Below, in pieces: positions 1 to 8,771 of a DNA stretch of 64,000 nt. How positions within the stretch are numbered: the first letter of the stretch is position 1; each line of letters starts with the position of its first letter. The translations under genes and the position numbers were made by a program. The stretch is from positions 1 through 64,000 of the forward strand of contig NZ_QAOX01000003.1 in the NCBI RefSeq assembly GCF_003050935.1, read 5' to 3'. Source of the DNA: Luteibacter sp. OK325. Lineage in GTDB: Bacteria; Pseudomonadota; Gammaproteobacteria; Xanthomonadales; Rhodanobacteraceae. The notes beneath the pieces are model-generated. The model was not told the DNA's origin. It saw only the letters and a program-made list of their open reading frames with translations, and made no database searches.

Positions 1-35
1 CGCTTGAGCGCCGGGTCGATCGGTCGATATCCCAT
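1..35 (-). CDS. 5' tip of an unidentified gene running off the left edge
   Basis: Reading the minus strand, an ATG at 35 follows a good ribosome-binding sequence (GAGGTG, 5 bases upstream) and opens a frame MGYRPIDPALK that leaves the window. Only 11 residues are visible, so no family can be named. It runs in the same direction as the GT9 gene upstream, about 70 bases away, and may be a further cell-envelope gene; that is inference only. It could also be a chance start. Confidence 0.4.
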   Translation of the reverse strand, partial: MGYRPIDPALK

Positions 36-94
36 GGGTCACCTCGGTAGGGATTTTGCTCCTACATGGGTGTCCAGGAAAATTAGACCACTGC

Positions 95-112
95 AAAGCG
101 GCTCCTACAGTT
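95..112 (-). repeat. degenerate half REP palindrome
   Basis: On the minus strand this reads CTGTAGGAGCCGCTTTGC, matching one arm of the REP-like palindrome found at many other sites in the window (GTRGGAGCCGCTTCA...). The second arm is lost. Its TAG is the stop codon of the GT9 gene. Confidence 0.5.
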
Positions 113-1211
113 TCGTGCCACATCGCACCAGATGTGCAGCCGTCCTTAACGCAGCACTTCGAGGGCACCCGTCGTCAGAGGCAATCGCAACATTGTTCCG
201 CCCGTACGGCGCATAACGCGCCGGATCGGTCGGACCGAAAATGCCCACCGTGGTCGCCATGGTCGCCGCGGCAAGATGCATTACACCGCAATCGGCACTT
301 ATATAAGTCCCCGCGGCTTCGATGAACGCCGCGAGCTTGCGCGGATCGCTCGTGTAATACGTCGGATAGCCGCCACCCAATCGCGACTGACCATCGGCGG
401 ACACCAGTTCGACGATGCATACATCGCCGATCCGGGTGAGTAGCTCGTTCGTGAAGTCGCTCCACCAGTCGGCAGCCAGACGCTTGGAGCCGGTCGCGTT
501 GGGAAAGATCGCCATCACCGGCAACCCTCGCTCGTTCGCATCGCGCAGCACCCGTATAAGTGCGTCGCGCCCGCCGCGGCGTTCCACGTCGGTCAGCCGC
601 ACGTCCAGAAGCGGCACGTCCGCTTCGGCAGGTGCGCCGATCGCCCAACGCAGCGCCTGGACAGGTCGCGCCGCCAGGTGCGTGGTGAGCCCGTCTGTCG
701 GCATCGCGTCCGTGCGCAGCTGGAAGCGGGCTTTCGTCATGGCACTGGCGATGCGCCCCGACGACGAGCCGGCCGCCGCGTCGATCACCAGGTCGTAGCG
801 ACGCGAACGCAACTTGCGCAGCGCCCCGATCGTCGCGAACGGGCGGCGTGCCGCACGACGGTCAAGGGTGATGCAGTCACCGACGATGTCGAAGCCACGA
901 AATACCGCGTGCGCGGCCGGTCCCGCTGCAAGAAGGTCCACTTCCGCGCCAGGGAAACGTCGCTCGATCTCGACCAGCAACGGTGTCAGCAGCAGCGTGT
1001 TTCCCAGTCGATGGTTGGGGCGGCAGACCAGAATGCGTTGTATGCCCGATGCAGGCAGTTGGCCCGCACCGAGCAGATTCTTCGCCGGGGCGATGAGGCG
1101 TTGTGCCAACCACGCCGCCGCACGTCGGCGCCAGAGCGCGCCGTTGCCGTGCATGGGGGTACGGGCGGTTTCGCTCGACGAGCTGGGGGACACCGACGCG
1201 ACAGGAGACAT
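105..1211 (-). CDS. glycosyltransferase family 9 (heptosyltransferase-like)
   Basis: A 368-residue protein of the GT9 / ADP-heptose:LPS heptosyltransferase family, cytoplasmic enzymes that usually add sugars to the lipopolysaccharide inner core at the inner membrane. Visible hallmarks: the N-terminal nucleotide-fold start 'RILVCRPNHRLGNTLLLTPLL' region (about residues 60-80), and near the C-terminus the GT9 signature with 'SADCGVMHLAAA' followed by 'GIFGPTDPARYAPYG'. A long, low-complexity Ser/Ala-rich N-terminus (residues 1-40) is not part of the fold; a later start at Met20 is possible, but neither start has a strong ribosome-binding site. The exact acceptor cannot be told from sequence. 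The stop codon lies in a decayed REP element. The divergence from classic WaaC/WaaF suggests a surface-polysaccharide role; this is inference. Confidence 0.85.
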   Translation of the reverse strand: MSPVASVSPSSSSETARTPMHGNGALWRRRAAAWLAQRLIAPAKNLLGAGQLPASGIQRILVCRPNHRLGNTLLLTPLLVEIERRFPGAEVDLLAAGPAAHAVFRGFDIVGDCITLDRRAARRPFATIGALRKLRSRRYDLVIDAAAGSSSGRIASAMTKARFQLRTDAMPTDGLTTHLAARPVQALRWAIGAPAEADVPLLDVRLTDVERRGGRDALIRVLRDANERGLPVMAIFPNATGSKRLAADWWSDFTNELLTRIGDVCIVELVSADGQSRLGGGYPTYYTSDPRKLAAFIEAAGTYISADCGVMHLAAATMATTVGIFGPTDPARYAPYGRNNVAIASDDGCPRSAALRTAAHLVRCGTKL

Positions 1212-1244
1212 GGAGGGCTCTCGGAAAGTCTGCCGCTACGATGC

Positions 1245-1298
1245 CGTAGTTACCTTATGCCTTGCTGTCCGCTGGATGACGATTCGACGTCGGTGACC
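1245..1298 (-). pseudogene. 54-bp remnant of an RND-pump gene 3' end
   Basis: This stretch matches the last 14 codons, stop codon and following bases of the RND permease gene (copy at 2407-2460) with six mismatches in 54 bases. It would read RSPTSNRHPADSKA-stop against RSRKLNRHLADSKP-stop. Similarity ends abruptly at about 1298. It lies between the 5' end of the GT9 gene and the 3' end of the beta-propeller gene, so the propeller gene is bracketed by two copies of the same tail. The differences are not confined to third codon positions, in line with loss of coding constraint. Confidence 0.75.
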
Positions 1299-1314
1299 AC
1301 CGCCGGTCTCAACA

Positions 1315-2316
1315 TCACTTTGCAACCGGAGAGGCAACGAGCACTCCAAAACCCCGTACGGACTGGCCTTTCACGGCCGACTGCGCGAATGGCAGGTAGA
1401 CCTGATGTGTCGCGGCGTCGAGGGCTAATGTGCGCGCGGTGGCCCGCGTCATCGCGGTGGGCAGAACGTCGTAGACGTCGGCGCCGCGTTGTTTGAACAC
1501 ACTGAGGGTTCCGTCGCGATTGGAACTGAGAACCATGTGCGTCGCCGGATCGTAAACAACTGCGTCGGGACCACTACCCATGGGCAGCCTGGCAACCTGG
1601 TGACCGTCGTCGGCATCGGTCACCACCATCCAGCGGTTGCCGCACACGGAAAACACGCGTCGCGAAGCCTTGTCGAACGCCAGGCCGGAGGGGGCTTCGC
1701 ACGGAGCGAGGGTCCAGACCGCGGCGACCTTGGCGGCCTTGAGGTCCACGCGCACGAGCTTGCTGACGTCCTCGAGATTCACCCATAGATTGCCGCGCTC
1801 ATCCACCGCGGCAAATTCCGGCTTGCCCGGCAGGTCAACGGATGCAGTGACCTTGCCTGCCATGGGATCGATGATGCTGATGGAGTTGCTACCGCCATTC
1901 ATCGTGATGAGGCGGTGTAGCGTCTCGTCATAGACGATGGCGTCGGGGTTTTTCGCCGCCACCGGGAATCGCCTCTCCAGTTCCAGCGTCTTCAGGTCGA
2001 CCACGCCGACGTCGCCGCTGTCGCCGTTGCTGACGAACGCCTTGCCTAACGAGGTCGAAATCGCGATGCCGTGTGCGCGGTGCATACCCGTAATTTCATC
2101 CAGGAGCTTCCCGGTGCGCGTGTCGACGACCATAACGCGATCGTTGCGGGCGATGAAAAGCCGATGTGTGGCGGCATCGACGGCGGCGTAATCCCAGCTG
2201 CCTTCGCCTCCGAAGATCCAGGTGTCGGTTATGGCATACGGAGAAGGCGGTTGAGCGACAGCAGCAACCGCCACGGCGAGCAGCGGAGCGCCGAAGAGAA
2301 GCGCAAGCGATTTCAT
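1315..2316 (-). CDS. YncE-like seven-bladed beta-propeller, exported
   Basis: A 333-residue protein with an N-terminal signal peptide (cleavage likely after AVAQ, near residue 22) followed by repeating blades with YVTN/YncE-style motifs such as 'VMVVDTRTGKLLDEI', 'VGVVDLKTLELERRF', 'ISIIDPMAGKVTASV' and 'LVRVDLKAAKV'. Such proteins are periplasmic or secreted propellers of mostly unknown ligand; some sit with PQQ-dependent or metal-handling systems. The start has GGAG about 10 bases upstream. It follows the RND efflux genes in the same direction with a 90-base gap, so it may be cotranscribed, but the duplicated RND tail on both sides suggests it was placed here by recombination. Confidence 0.8.
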   Translation of the reverse strand: MKSLALLFGAPLLAVAVAAVAQPPSPYAITDTWIFGGEGSWDYAAVDAATHRLFIARNDRVMVVDTRTGKLLDEITGMHRAHGIAISTSLGKAFVSNGDSGDVGVVDLKTLELERRFPVAAKNPDAIVYDETLHRLITMNGGSNSISIIDPMAGKVTASVDLPGKPEFAAVDERGNLWVNLEDVSKLVRVDLKAAKVAAVWTLAPCEAPSGLAFDKASRRVFSVCGNRWMVVTDADDGHQVARLPMGSGPDAVVYDPATHMVLSSNRDGTLSVFKQRGADVYDVLPTAMTRATARTLALDAATHQVYLPFAQSAVKGQSVRGFGVLVASPVAK

Positions 2317-2406
2317 GAACTCAAGACTCCATTGGTTCTGAATACGGTAGGACGAGGGTCGACCATCCGGGCACGAACGGGCTCGTTTGACGTAGGGGAA
2401 TAAGGA

Positions 2407-2460
2407 CGTAGTTACCTTATGGCTTGCTGTCCGCCAGATGACGATTCAACTTCCGTGACC
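2407..2460 (-). repeat. intact copy of the duplicated RND 3' tail
   Basis: Direct-repeat partner of the remnant at 1245-1298 (48 of 54 bases identical). Here the repeat spans the true C-terminus and stop of the RND permease gene plus about ten bases downstream. The two copies are in the same orientation, 1.16 kb apart. Confidence 0.8.
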
Positions 2461-5400
2461 GCCAGCGCTCCACGGCACCGATCGCGACAGGCAGTCCCAG
2501 CAGGACCAACGGATACTGCACGAGCAGGCCGCCGATGATGGCAATGGCCAGTGGCTGCTGGATGCCCGAGCCACGGCCGAGCGCGAGCGCCAGCGGCAAC
2601 AGGGTCAGGATCGCGGCGAACGTGGTCATGCTGATCGGGCGGACGCGCAGCCGCACCGCACGCCGTAGCGCCGCGAGGGGCGTGGCGGAACGCCGACGGG
2701 CAACGTATTCGGAAACCAGGAAGATCGCCATCTCGGTCCCGATGCCTACGACCATCGTCAGTCCCATCATGGCAGTGACATTCAGATCCACACCGGTGAG
2801 CCACAAGGCAAGGAACACACCGGACGCCGAGAACAGCGATCCCGCGATAACGATTCCCGACAACCACATGCTCCGATAAAGGAGCATCAGCAAGAGGAAC
2901 TCGGCGAGGATCGCTGCCGCGAAGACCTTACGCAGGCCGGCAAAGGCCACCTGCTGCTGCGCGTAGAGACCGCCCAGTTCATAGCGCGTCCCGGCCGGCA
3001 GTAACCCGGGTTCGGCCAGCGCGGCGCGCACCTTCAATACCGCGGCATCCATGCCACCGTGATCGATACGCGCCGTCACCGGCACCATCGTCTGGAGATC
3101 TTCGCGAGTGATCTGGGCCTGACCGGTGACCGGTGTCAGCGTCGCCACGCGGCGCAGCGGGAAGACGTGACCGTCGGGCGCACGTAACGGCATGTCGGCC
3201 AGATCGGCGATACGCCACCGCCGCGCGTCGGGCATCGACACGCGCACTCCGACGGCGCGTGTGGCCATCGGCAGACTGGTGGCGACGACACCATCCAGCG
3301 CGCCGCTCACGGTTCGTGCCACGAGGTCCGCCGTCACATCTTCGGCGGCTGCCGCGTCGTGATCGAGACGGATGTCCAGCGCGTCACCGGCGATACGCAC
3401 GCCGTTCTGTACTTCCGCCAGGCCATCGATCTGCGCAAGCTTGTCGGCGACCTGCTTCGCGGTCGCGCGCAATGCCGCCTTGTTGTCACCGTAAAGCTTC
3501 ACTTCAATCGGTTGCGGAACAGCGGTCAGGTCGCCGATGAGATCCTCCATCAGCTGGGCCGTCTCGACCTCCACGCCCGGCACGTTGCGCAAGATGCCGT
3601 CGCGTACGTCGCCCATGATGTCGCGCGTTGACTGGTCATGATCGGGAACCAGGCGGACGAAGATGTCACCGTGATGCGACTGGCCGAGGTCGCCACCGAG
3701 GCCTGTGCCGAGCCGGCGCGAGAATGTCTCGACGTCACCACGGCCGCGAAGGATGGATTCGATCTGGCCGACCTGCCGCTCGCTCTCGGTCAGCGATGTT
3801 CCTGGCGCGGTGTAGTAGTCGAGCACGAAGCCGCTTTCGTCGGCGTCGGGCATGAATCCGGTAGGCACCTGCGAAGCCGCAAAGGCCCCGGCCGTCACCA
3901 GCAGGAGCACGGCGATCGCGGGTATCCAGGGTCGGCGTACGGCAGCCCCATAGGCGACCCCGTGCCAGCGCGCCAGTCCACGGGCGTGACCGGCACCCGG
4001 ATCGCTCCAGCGGGACAGATCGAGCCAGCGTGCCGCCAGGTAGGGCACGACGAAGGCCGTCATGGCCCAGGAGACCGTGAGCGCGCAGGCCATGGTGATG
4101 GAAAGCGCGCGCGAGAAAGCGCCGGTGACACCATCAAGGTAGGCCAGCGGGACGAAGACGATGAGGGTCGCGGCGCTCGAACCCGACAGCGGTGGCAGGA
4201 ACTCGCGAGCAGCCTTGAAGAGACCTTGCTGAGCGCCACCCGCCTCGCCGGTGTCGACCACGCGCGCTGCGCGGCGGGCGATGTGCTCGACCATCACCAT
4301 GACGTCATCGATGACCAGGCCCACGGCGGCCGCCATGCCGCCAAGCGTCATGATATTGAAGCTCATGTTCATCGCGCGGAGCAGCAGTACCGTCACGGCG
4401 AGCGTCGCGGGTACGACAATGAGGGCAATCGCCACGATGCGCCCGTTGCGAAGGAACGCCCACAACACCACCGCGGCGAGCAGCAAGCCAATGGCGATGG
4501 CGTCGCGCACGCTGGCCGCCGCTTCGGTCACCAGTTCGCTCTGGTCGTACCACTTGCGCAGGGTGACGCCTTGCGGAAGCGTCAGTTTCGCCAGGCGCGC
4601 CCTGACATTGGCGGCGATCGCGACCGCGTTACCGTCGGGTTGTTCGTAAACGTTGAACAGCACGGCGGGGCGACCGTCTTCCGCGACACGCGTCCACTGC
4701 GGCTCGACACCCATGCGTACCGTGGCCACGTCGGAGACATGGATCCAGCCCGCGTCCGTGCGACGCACGACGATGCCGCCGATATCACGTGTGCCACGCA
4801 TCGGTTGATCGACCAGGGTGAGGAAGAGCTTGTTGCGATCCTGCACCCTCCCCACCGCACGAACCACATTGGCTCCGCCAATCGCGCTGACAAGATCGTC
4901 GAGCGCGAGACCGTGCGCCGCCAGCTGTCGCGGATCGGCCTCCACCTCTATCTCGGGCGTATCGCCACCTTGCACGTCCACACGTGAGAGTCCCGGCACC
5001 GAGGCCAGCGACGGCGCAATGCGGAACTCCGCGAGGTCGCGCAACCGGGCGGAGGAGACTATGTCCGAGCGCAGCGCGTACGACGCGATGGGAAAGACGG
5101 TCGGGTCCATCCGCCGTACTTCGTACGTGACCCCTGCCGGTAATGCCGGCACGACGCGCGCGATCGCCGCGTCGACCAACAGGGTCGAGGCGATCATGTC
5201 GCGTCCCCAGCCGAAATCGACCGACACCTGTGCCTCGCCGCGCGAGGTCTCCGAACGCACGCCCTCCACGCCGGGGACGGTTCGGATCGCCTCTTCGACA
5301 GGCCGCGTAACCAGTAGCGCCATGGTGCTGGCCGGGCGATCCCCCGCGTCGAGATCGACGACGATGCGTGGAAACGCGACCTGAGGAAATAGCCCCACGG

Positions 5401-5497
5401 GAAGCGACCACACCGCTACCGCCCCGGCGATGGCCAGGGTAAGGGCGAGCAGGAGAAACGTCCGCGCGTGGCGGAACAGGAAGGGTTCATCGCTCAC
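2417..5497 (-). CDS. RND efflux pump permease subunit
   Basis: A proton-driven inner-membrane transporter of the RND superfamily (AcrB/HAE type), 1026 residues from a GTG start at 5497 that overlaps the TGA of the adaptor gene; an open frame continues upstream in the adaptor gene but codes for nothing RND-like. The protein opens 'SDEPFLFRHARTF', has TM1 with the typical 'VWSLPVGLFPQV', and in TM4 'GLVIDDVMVMVEH', where the paired Asp residues are the usual proton relay (metal-type HME pumps usually differ here). Two large periplasmic loops and twelve membrane segments are visible. It works with the adaptor and TolC-like protein encoded just upstream. The substrate is unknown. The last codons are duplicated 1.2 kb downstream. 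Confidence 0.9.
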   Translation of the reverse strand: MSDEPFLFRHARTFLLLALTLAIAGAVAVWSLPVGLFPQVAFPRIVVDLDAGDRPASTMALLVTRPVEEAIRTVPGVEGVRSETSRGEAQVSVDFGWGRDMIASTLLVDAAIARVVPALPAGVTYEVRRMDPTVFPIASYALRSDIVSSARLRDLAEFRIAPSLASVPGLSRVDVQGGDTPEIEVEADPRQLAAHGLALDDLVSAIGGANVVRAVGRVQDRNKLFLTLVDQPMRGTRDIGGIVVRRTDAGWIHVSDVATVRMGVEPQWTRVAEDGRPAVLFNVYEQPDGNAVAIAANVRARLAKLTLPQGVTLRKWYDQSELVTEAAASVRDAIAIGLLLAAVVLWAFLRNGRIVAIALIVVPATLAVTVLLLRAMNMSFNIMTLGGMAAAVGLVIDDVMVMVEHIARRAARVVDTGEAGGAQQGLFKAAREFLPPLSGSSAATLIVFVPLAYLDGVTGAFSRALSITMACALTVSWAMTAFVVPYLAARWLDLSRWSDPGAGHARGLARWHGVAYGAAVRRPWIPAIAVLLLVTAGAFAASQVPTGFMPDADESGFVLDYYTAPGTSLTESERQVGQIESILRGRGDVETFSRRLGTGLGGDLGQSHHGDIFVRLVPDHDQSTRDIMGDVRDGILRNVPGVEVETAQLMEDLIGDLTAVPQPIEVKLYGDNKAALRATAKQVADKLAQIDGLAEVQNGVRIAGDALDIRLDHDAAAAEDVTADLVARTVSGALDGVVATSLPMATRAVGVRVSMPDARRWRIADLADMPLRAPDGHVFPLRRVATLTPVTGQAQITREDLQTMVPVTARIDHGGMDAAVLKVRAALAEPGLLPAGTRYELGGLYAQQQVAFAGLRKVFAAAILAEFLLLMLLYRSMWLSGIVIAGSLFSASGVFLALWLTGVDLNVTAMMGLTMVVGIGTEMAIFLVSEYVARRRSATPLAALRRAVRLRVRPISMTTFAAILTLLPLALALGRGSGIQQPLAIAIIGGLLVQYPLVLLGLPVAIGAVERWRSRKLNRHLADSKP

Positions 5498-6522
5498 TTC
5501 GAGTCCATCGGGCGCACCTGCATTCCTTCGTCCAGTTGGGCTGCACCGATCGTCGCCAGCGGCTGCGACGCGTCGATCGCGCCATCGACAAGCGCCTGGT
5601 CGCCGCGTTGTACGACCACCCTCACGACCACGCGGTGCGCCTTGCCCCGGGCTACCTGCCAGACGGCTCGTGCGCCTTCGTCGCCGATCACGGCATCCAC
5701 GGGTATGCGCCACCCCGTGAGCGCGCCCACCACGATCTCAGCGCGGTAGGCCGCACCCTGGATCGCCGGCGCCGTCGTCGCGACCTTGACGTCGATCAAC
5801 CGGGACACGGGGTCGACGCTACCGGCGACCGCACTGACACGTCCTGCCAATGCTTCGCCACCCGACAGCGACCGGAGGGAGACGCTATCTCCCACGTGCA
5901 CCCGTGACATGTCGACGGGTTCGATGCCGCCAGCGAAGCCCATCCGGTCGCCTTCGACAAAGGTCATCAAGGTCGCGCCATTGGCGACCAGTGCATCGCG
6001 CTGCGCGTCGACGCTGAGTACCGTCCCGTCCGCTGGCGCACGCAAAACATCGCCCGGCGTGTCCTGCGCAGCGAGCGTCGCTTCGGCGTCGCGCAAGGCC
6101 TTTTCGGCCTGGCCCAGCTGGTCGTTCGTTGCAAGGTGGTCGCCGAGCAGGCGCGCGACGCGGTCACGCTGATCGCGCGCCACGGTCACGCTGGAATGCG
6201 CCGCGACCCGCGCAGCGAGCGCCGCCTTGCTCGGTACAAAGAGGGCGAGCCGTTGTCCGCGCTGGACGTGCTGGCCGGCGACGACGTCCACTTCCGTAAG
6301 CGTCACCTCGAGCGGAAGCGCCAGCACGCGCAAACCACCGCGCCCCACGGCGCCCTGTCCATAGGCGACGACGAGGTCGTCGAACGTGCCGCGGATGGGC
6401 ATTTCCTCGCGAATGACAGCGCTCGAAGTCGTACCCGCGCCACCGGAGTCGGCACCGGCGTCGCAGCCGCCCAAGGCAAGGCAGATCGCCAGGGTGGTAA
6501 CAAGGTGAAGTGTCCGGCTCAT
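5494..6522 (-). CDS. periplasmic adaptor (membrane fusion) lipoprotein of RND pump
   Basis: A 342-residue HlyD/AcrA-family adaptor linking the RND pump to the outer-membrane channel. It has a lipoprotein signal with lipobox LGGC (Cys20), a biotinyl-lipoyl-like segment ('LEVTLTEVDVVAGQHVQRGQRLALFVP', first half), a short helical hairpin (about residues 105-155), the second lipoyl half ('LRAPADGTVLSVDAQ') and beta-barrel domains to the C-terminus. The start codon overlaps the TolC gene stop (ATGA), and its own stop overlaps the GTG of the pump, so translation of the three is probably coupled. Confidence 0.9.
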   Translation of the reverse strand: MSRTLHLVTTLAICLALGGCDAGADSGGAGTTSSAVIREEMPIRGTFDDLVVAYGQGAVGRGGLRVLALPLEVTLTEVDVVAGQHVQRGQRLALFVPSKAALAARVAAHSSVTVARDQRDRVARLLGDHLATNDQLGQAEKALRDAEATLAAQDTPGDVLRAPADGTVLSVDAQRDALVANGATLMTFVEGDRMGFAGGIEPVDMSRVHVGDSVSLRSLSGGEALAGRVSAVAGSVDPVSRLIDVKVATTAPAIQGAAYRAEIVVGALTGWRIPVDAVIGDEGARAVWQVARGKAHRVVVRVVVQRGDQALVDGAIDASQPLATIGAAQLDEGMQVRPMDSK

Positions 6523-7847
6523 GGATTCATCCGTGGTGGCAGCAAGTCAGGCAGCCCTGCGCCCGTCAGTGCGTCGAGAGCGATGATCTGCTCCCTACGG
6601 TAAAGATCCCGGGTGACATCGTTGGCGGCCTGTCCCAGTGTCGCCACGCTGAGATCGCCGTAGACGGCCGCATCGATATCGCCCCTGGCGAAGGCGCGGT
6701 TCGCGGCATCGAGTGCCGCGACATCCGTCACGCCGCGAGAGGCTTCGCGTTCGTTGATGACGATGGCCGAGATCAACACCCGGGCATCGGCCGTCGCCGC
6801 ATCGATCCGCGCGGTGTATTCGTCATGCAACTGCTCTCGGGTTGCATCGGCGATGGCGATCTTGCCTTGTTGGCGGTCGAACACTGGCAGGTCGGATGAC
6901 ACCGAAGGCCCGACGTTGAGGACCCTGTCGCTGTCGCGCGATGCGTCGACGCCGATGGAAAGCGGTGCAAACCGGCTGAGGATCGCGCCGCGCAGGCGCG
7001 CCTCCTGCGCCGCATAACCAAAGCGCAGCGCTGCCAGGTCCGGACGGTGTTCGCCCATCGACGCGACGGACGACGTTGCCCGGGCAAGATCAAGGGGCGG
7101 CAACGCCGGTAACGGCGCCAGTGGCAGAGGCGCATCGGGGTCGAGGCGCAGCAGCGTGGCCAGCTCCGCACGTTGGCCACGGAGCGTGTGACGCGCCTCT
7201 TCGCAGGTGGCCCGGGCATCGCTGGCCGCGACGAAAATCGCGTTCGCCGAGCCGGCCTCCTCATCGCCGCGGGCCAGCGCCGCGTGCAGCGATGATGCCC
7301 GCGCCTCCAGCAGGCTGGCCGAACTTTCCTGCAGCGCGAGGCGGCGTTCACCGTCGACGACATCGACTACGAGCTGTCGCGCTCGCGATAGGGTGACCCA
7401 CGACTCCCACACCAGCTGCGCGTCGATCGCCGACGCCGTGGCATGGGCCTCCTGACGACGTGCGCCCCGCGTGACCAAGCCCTGCAGGCTCTGCGCGAAG
7501 CCGGCCGACCACGCGGGTACATCGCCTCCGCCGGAGATCAGGAAGCCGAGATTGGCCTGCACTGAGGGATTGGGCAGTACGGATGCGTCGAGCTCCCCGG
7601 CGCGGGCGATACCGCGTTGCGTGCGCGAGGCGGCCAGTGCGGGATTGTTGAGCAGCACCAGGTGCATGACCGCCGTTTCATCGAGCGGCATGCGGACGTC
7701 CCCGGCGCCTTGCAAGTCTTCGACGCGGGTGGCGAGGTCGGGATGCGAGACGAGCGGCAACGGGCGATAGGACGCGCACCCGCCGAGGGCGACGGCAAGA
7801 ATGAGAGCGAACACGCGGCCATGGGCTGGCTTCGCGAGGTCATGCAT
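6519..7847 (-). CDS. TolC-family outer-membrane efflux lipoprotein
   Basis: An outer-membrane channel of the OMF/TolC family, 442 residues from the ATG at 7847. That start was chosen because it gives a clean lipoprotein signal ending LGGC (Cys24); the frame is open further upstream but the extra residues look non-coding. Typical TolC repeats are visible: long Ala/Arg/Glu-rich helices with 'NNPALAASRTQRGIARAGELDASVLPNPSV' and 'EHRPDLAALRFGYAAQEARL' regions, and a Pro-rich end. First structural gene of the tripartite efflux operon, 103 bases downstream of the response regulator. Confidence 0.88.
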   Translation of the reverse strand: MHDLAKPAHGRVFALILAVALGGCASYRPLPLVSHPDLATRVEDLQGAGDVRMPLDETAVMHLVLLNNPALAASRTQRGIARAGELDASVLPNPSVQANLGFLISGGGDVPAWSAGFAQSLQGLVTRGARRQEAHATASAIDAQLVWESWVTLSRARQLVVDVVDGERRLALQESSASLLEARASSLHAALARGDEEAGSANAIFVAASDARATCEEARHTLRGQRAELATLLRLDPDAPLPLAPLPALPPLDLARATSSVASMGEHRPDLAALRFGYAAQEARLRGAILSRFAPLSIGVDASRDSDRVLNVGPSVSSDLPVFDRQQGKIAIADATREQLHDEYTARIDAATADARVLISAIVINEREASRGVTDVAALDAANRAFARGDIDAAVYGDLSVATLGQAANDVTRDLYRREQIIALDALTGAGLPDLLPPRMNP

Positions 7848-7950
7848 GGAGGTCCATCCCAAGACGATCAGTATTCCGCAGGGTAGGCATCGTGCCTTAG
7901 CGCAAACTTTGCCGGACGCCGGAGCGTGCCGCGCGCCGATGCTGGCGGAT

Positions 7951-8616
7951 TCATGCGATGTCCCGCGGCACCATGTAGCCGAAGCCGCGAACGGTCTGGA
8001 TGGCGTCCGGGCTGAGCTTCCGTCGCAGTGAATGGACAAGTACCTCGAGCGCGTTCGGGCTCACCTCGGATTCCATCCCGTACACCGAGCCCTCGATCGA
8101 CTCGCGGCGGACGATCTTGCCCTGACGCTCCATCAGCAGGCGCAGCAGCGCGAATTCGCGCCGGGTCAACTCGACGCGACGCTCCTGGTACATGACCTCG
8201 AGCGAACTCAGGTTGAGCGACAGCGAGCCTGATTCCAGCTGATTGTCCGCCAGGCCCTGGGCACGACGGGCCAGCGAGCGGATACGCGCCGCGAGTTCAT
8301 CGAGGTGAAACGGCTTGGTCATGTAGTCGTCCGCGCCGGCATCGAGCCCTTGCACGCGGGATTCGACGCTGTCGCGTGCCGTCATGACCAGGATCGGCGT
8401 CTTGACCTTCAGCCGGCGGGCTTCAGTGATCACCTCGATGCCGTCCTTGCCGGGCAGTCCCAGATCCAGGAGGACGAGGTCGACGGACTGGCCACGGAGA
8501 GCCTCGAGCCCTTCCGCGCCGGTACGCAGCCAGGTGACCGTATAGGCAAGATGTTCCAACGCGCGCTTGATGGCGGCGCCTAGCCGGATGTCGTCCTCGA
8601 CTACGATGATGTTCAC
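7951..8616 (-). CDS. OmpR-family response regulator (QseB/PmrA-like), no linked kinase
   Basis: A 221-residue DNA-binding regulator: receiver domain (residues 1-120) with acidic pocket Glu7/Asp8/Asp9, phosphoacceptor Asp51 in 'VLLDLGLPGKDG' and Lys101 in 'MTKPF'; then a winged-helix domain with 'LTRREFALLRLLMERQGKIV' and 'VHSLRRKL...TVRGFGYM'. Close in style to QseB/PmrA. Usually such genes are followed by a histidine kinase; here the next gene is the TolC-like channel and no kinase occurs in the window. It probably controls the efflux operon from its own promoter. A direct repeat at 8714-8730 is a candidate binding site. Confidence 0.92.
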   Translation of the reverse strand: MNIIVVEDDIRLGAAIKRALEHLAYTVTWLRTGAEGLEALRGQSVDLVLLDLGLPGKDGIEVITEARRLKVKTPILVMTARDSVESRVQGLDAGADDYMTKPFHLDELAARIRSLARRAQGLADNQLESGSLSLNLSSLEVMYQERRVELTRREFALLRLLMERQGKIVRRESIEGSVYGMESEVSPNALEVLVHSLRRKLSPDAIQTVRGFGYMVPRDIA

Positions 8617-8713
8617 GGTCCACGTCCTCGGTATCGCACGGAAGCTTGCCCATCCGGAGCGGCAGGCTGGGCAATTATCCGAGTATCGGCCTTAGGTCAT
8701 GCTGAGCGCTGTT

Positions 8714-8730
8714 GTAAGCGTGCGGTAAGC
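8714..8730. promoter_or_regulatory. candidate response-regulator operator (direct repeat)
   Basis: GTAAGC occurs twice with an 11-base centre-to-centre step (GTAAGC-GTGCG-GTAAGC), the geometry that OmpR-family dimers bind head to tail. It lies in the divergent region between the regulator gene and fetA, about 100 bases upstream of the regulator start. Autoregulation of the efflux operon is the simplest reading; an effect on fetA is also possible. Confidence 0.45.
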
Positions 8731-8771
8731 CCGGCGTTGCAGCCTGTCGTCGCCACCATGCGGAACTGATC

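Noticed and set aside
5498-5713. N-terminal extension of the RND pump frame
   Set aside because: It overlaps the adaptor gene, is Arg/Gly-rich, and lacks any RND feature; the GTG at 5497 gives the normal pump N-terminus.
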